DNA of 64,000 nt. Source: an uncultured Pelagibacteraceae bacterium (GTDB lineage: Bacteria; Pseudomonadota; Alphaproteobacteria; Pelagibacterales; AG-422-B15). The notes beneath the pieces were generated by a model, which worked only from the letters and a program-made list of their open reading frames with translations, searched no databases and was not told the DNA's origin. Shown piece after piece: positions 62,955 through 64,000 of this stretch. Each line of letters begins with the position of its first letter. Within the stretch, counting starts at the first letter, position 1. The stretch spans positions 426,001 through 490,000 of the forward strand of contig CACMIV010000001.1 in the NCBI GenBank assembly GCA_902613805.1, written 5' to 3'. Made by a program: the position numbers and the translations under genes.

Positions 62955-64000
62955 ATGTATCAAGACTTAAGTAAGGCCGAAACATCATCTTCAAATTTAA
63001 AAGATCAATGGGGTCTTGTATTAAAAAAACTTAATTCTGAATATGGCAATGAAGTATTTAATAGTTGGATAAAAAATATAACCATCAGAAATTTAGATGA
63101 GGATGTATTAAACTTTACAGTTCCAACAAGGTTTATTCGTGATTGGATAACATCACATTATTTAGATAAAATTATTTATTTTTTAAATCAAGAGAATTCT
63201 CAAATTAAAAGAGTTAAGATAAGTATTGATAATTCACTTTCGGCTAATATGTTGAATATAGATAAACAATCTAATCAGTTAACAAAAAATAATTTTTATA
63301 AAAATTCGTCTGCTTACACTGATGAGTGGCCACTTGATGAGAGATTTAAATTTGACAAATTTGTTGTGGGCCCTTCAAATGAATTAGCTTTTGCATCAGC
63401 TAAGAGATTTTGTCTCAGTGAAGTAAATGAGTTTAATCCATTGTATATATATGGTGGAGTTGGTTTAGGTAAAACTCATCTTTTACATTCAATCGGATGG
63501 AAGCTTAAAGAGATAGATGGTAATAAAAGCATTCTTTATTTATCAGCTGAGAGGTTTATGTTTCAATTTATAAAATCTCTTAGACAAAAAGATACGATGT
63601 CATTCAAACAAAAATTTAGATCAGCGGATGTGCTAATTCTTGACGATGTACAATTTATGATGGGGAAAGTTTCAACTCAGGAAGAGTTTTTTCACACATT
63701 TAACTCATTATTAGATATGAATAAGAAAGTTATAATTTCAGGTGATAGGTCTCCAAATGACCTAGGTAGCTTTAGTGAAAGAATGAAATCAAGACTATCT
63801 GGTGGGTTGGTTGTAGATATTATGCCAGCTGAATATGAATTAAGATTTTCAATTATTAAAAACAAATACTCAGATTTAAGAGAAAGAAATAGAAACACAT
63901 ATGAATTAGACAATGCCGTTCTCTCCTTTTTGGCAAAAACGGTATCATCAAATGTCAGGGAGCTAGAAGGAGCTTTAAATAAGGTTTATACATTTTCAAA
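62955..64000 (+). CDS. dnaA: Chromosomal replication initiator DnaA, 3' end beyond window
   Basis: DnaA is the AAA+ initiator that opens oriC. About 348 codons are present and open to the window edge. Domain I spans about 14-85 and a short linker follows. The AAA+ domain has Walker A GGVGLGKT (167-174) and Walker B VLILDD (226-231). The C-terminal DNA-binding domain lies beyond the edge. The ATG at 62955 is chosen. An in-frame GTG at 62934 would add seven residues and cannot be excluded. No strong ribosome binding site is well spaced to either start. Confidence 0.96.
   Translation, partial: MYQDLSKAETSSSNLKDQWGLVLKKLNSEYGNEVFNSWIKNITIRNLDEDVLNFTVPTRFIRDWITSHYLDKIIYFLNQENSQIKRVKISIDNSLSANMLNIDKQSNQLTKNNFYKNSSAYTDEWPLDERFKFDKFVVGPSNELAFASAKRFCLSEVNEFNPLYIYGGVGLGKTHLLHSIGWKLKEIDGNKSILYLSAERFMFQFIKSLRQKDTMSFKQKFRSADVLILDDVQFMMGKVSTQEEFFHTFNSLLDMNKKVIISGDRSPNDLGSFSERMKSRLSGGLVVDIMPAEYELRFSIIKNKYSDLRERNRNTYELDNAVLSFLAKTVSSNVRELEGALNKVYTFS

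Noticed and set aside
1..64000. tRNA genes, insertion sequences, CRISPR arrays, prophage or defence islands
   Set aside because: I read the spacers and found none. Every sizeable frame is accounted for by a housekeeping or metabolic gene.

Overview
The window is a 64 kb piece of an AT-rich (about one third G+C by eye), extremely compact alphaproteobacterial chromosome. About 70 protein genes fill nearly all of it. I see no rRNA, tRNA, insertion sequence, prophage, CRISPR array or toxin-antitoxin pair, and only one non-coding stretch exceeds 300 bases (62626-62954, before dnaA). The gene order is classically alphaproteobacterial: dnaQ/secB/fxsA/Tim44-like, hslUV next to the his operon, grpE-dnaK-dnaJ-dapB-nth next to rph, murJ-trpS-usp-nfu-tsaB-fur-miaB-phoH-ybeY-corC-lnt-metK-trmB-nusA-infB-rbfA-truB-rpsO-pnp, fabI-fabB-fabA divergent from an Irr-type regulator, and coaBC-ubiB-ubiE/mutM-rpsT-dnaA. 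Low G+C, tiny spacers and missing accessory neighbours suggest a streamlined, probably marine free-living lineage of SAR11 or HIMB59/AEGEAN-169 type. That placement is inference, not proven here.

Layout. 1-5305: replication proofreading (dnaQ, cut by the window edge), a NUDIX hydrolase, SecB export chaperone, small membrane proteins and the HslUV protease. 5421-11047: histidine operon hisB-hisH-hisA-hisF-hisE, with a Bcp peroxiredoxin and a DUF1330 protein inside it, then HIT, thioesterase and reductase genes. 11060-16092: a heptosyltransferase-like GT9, two SDRs, a PfkB kinase, endonuclease III and dapB. 16132-21262: DnaJ-DnaK-GrpE chaperones, divergent rph and rdgB. 21259-28237: LppC-type lipoprotein, rsmI, BON lipoprotein, gshB, an esterase and a maeB malic enzyme. 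28358-50577: one long plus-strand housekeeping block, interrupted only by a polysaccharide deacetylase. 50593-54528: purF and unsaturated fatty acid synthesis. 54620-57530: Irr regulator, rubredoxin-less rubrerythrin, Fe-S oxidoreductase-like protein and DUF3501. 57527-64000: dut, coaBC, ubiquinone genes, mutM, rpsT and the first two thirds of dnaA.

The most interesting material is regulatory and architectural. The irr-rubrerythrin-FeS protein-DUF3501 module carries a near-perfect Irr operator upstream of rubrerythrin, an intrinsic terminator between rubrerythrin and the next gene, and a perfect 10-bp inverted repeat upstream of irr. All eight convergent gene pairs overlap, and six of them share one TTAA tetranucleotide that spells TAA on both strands. 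The nusA leader keeps a promoter plus intrinsic terminator although rimP, normally the first gene there, is absent. ylxR, rimI, yraN and hrcA are also missing from their usual slots. Heat-shock-type promoters can be read upstream of dnaK and hslVU. Several promoters lie so close to the start codon that leaderless or near-leaderless mRNAs are expected.

No clearly new enzyme system is evident. The best candidate for undescribed biology is the Irr-linked rubrerythrin/FeS/DUF3501 cassette.
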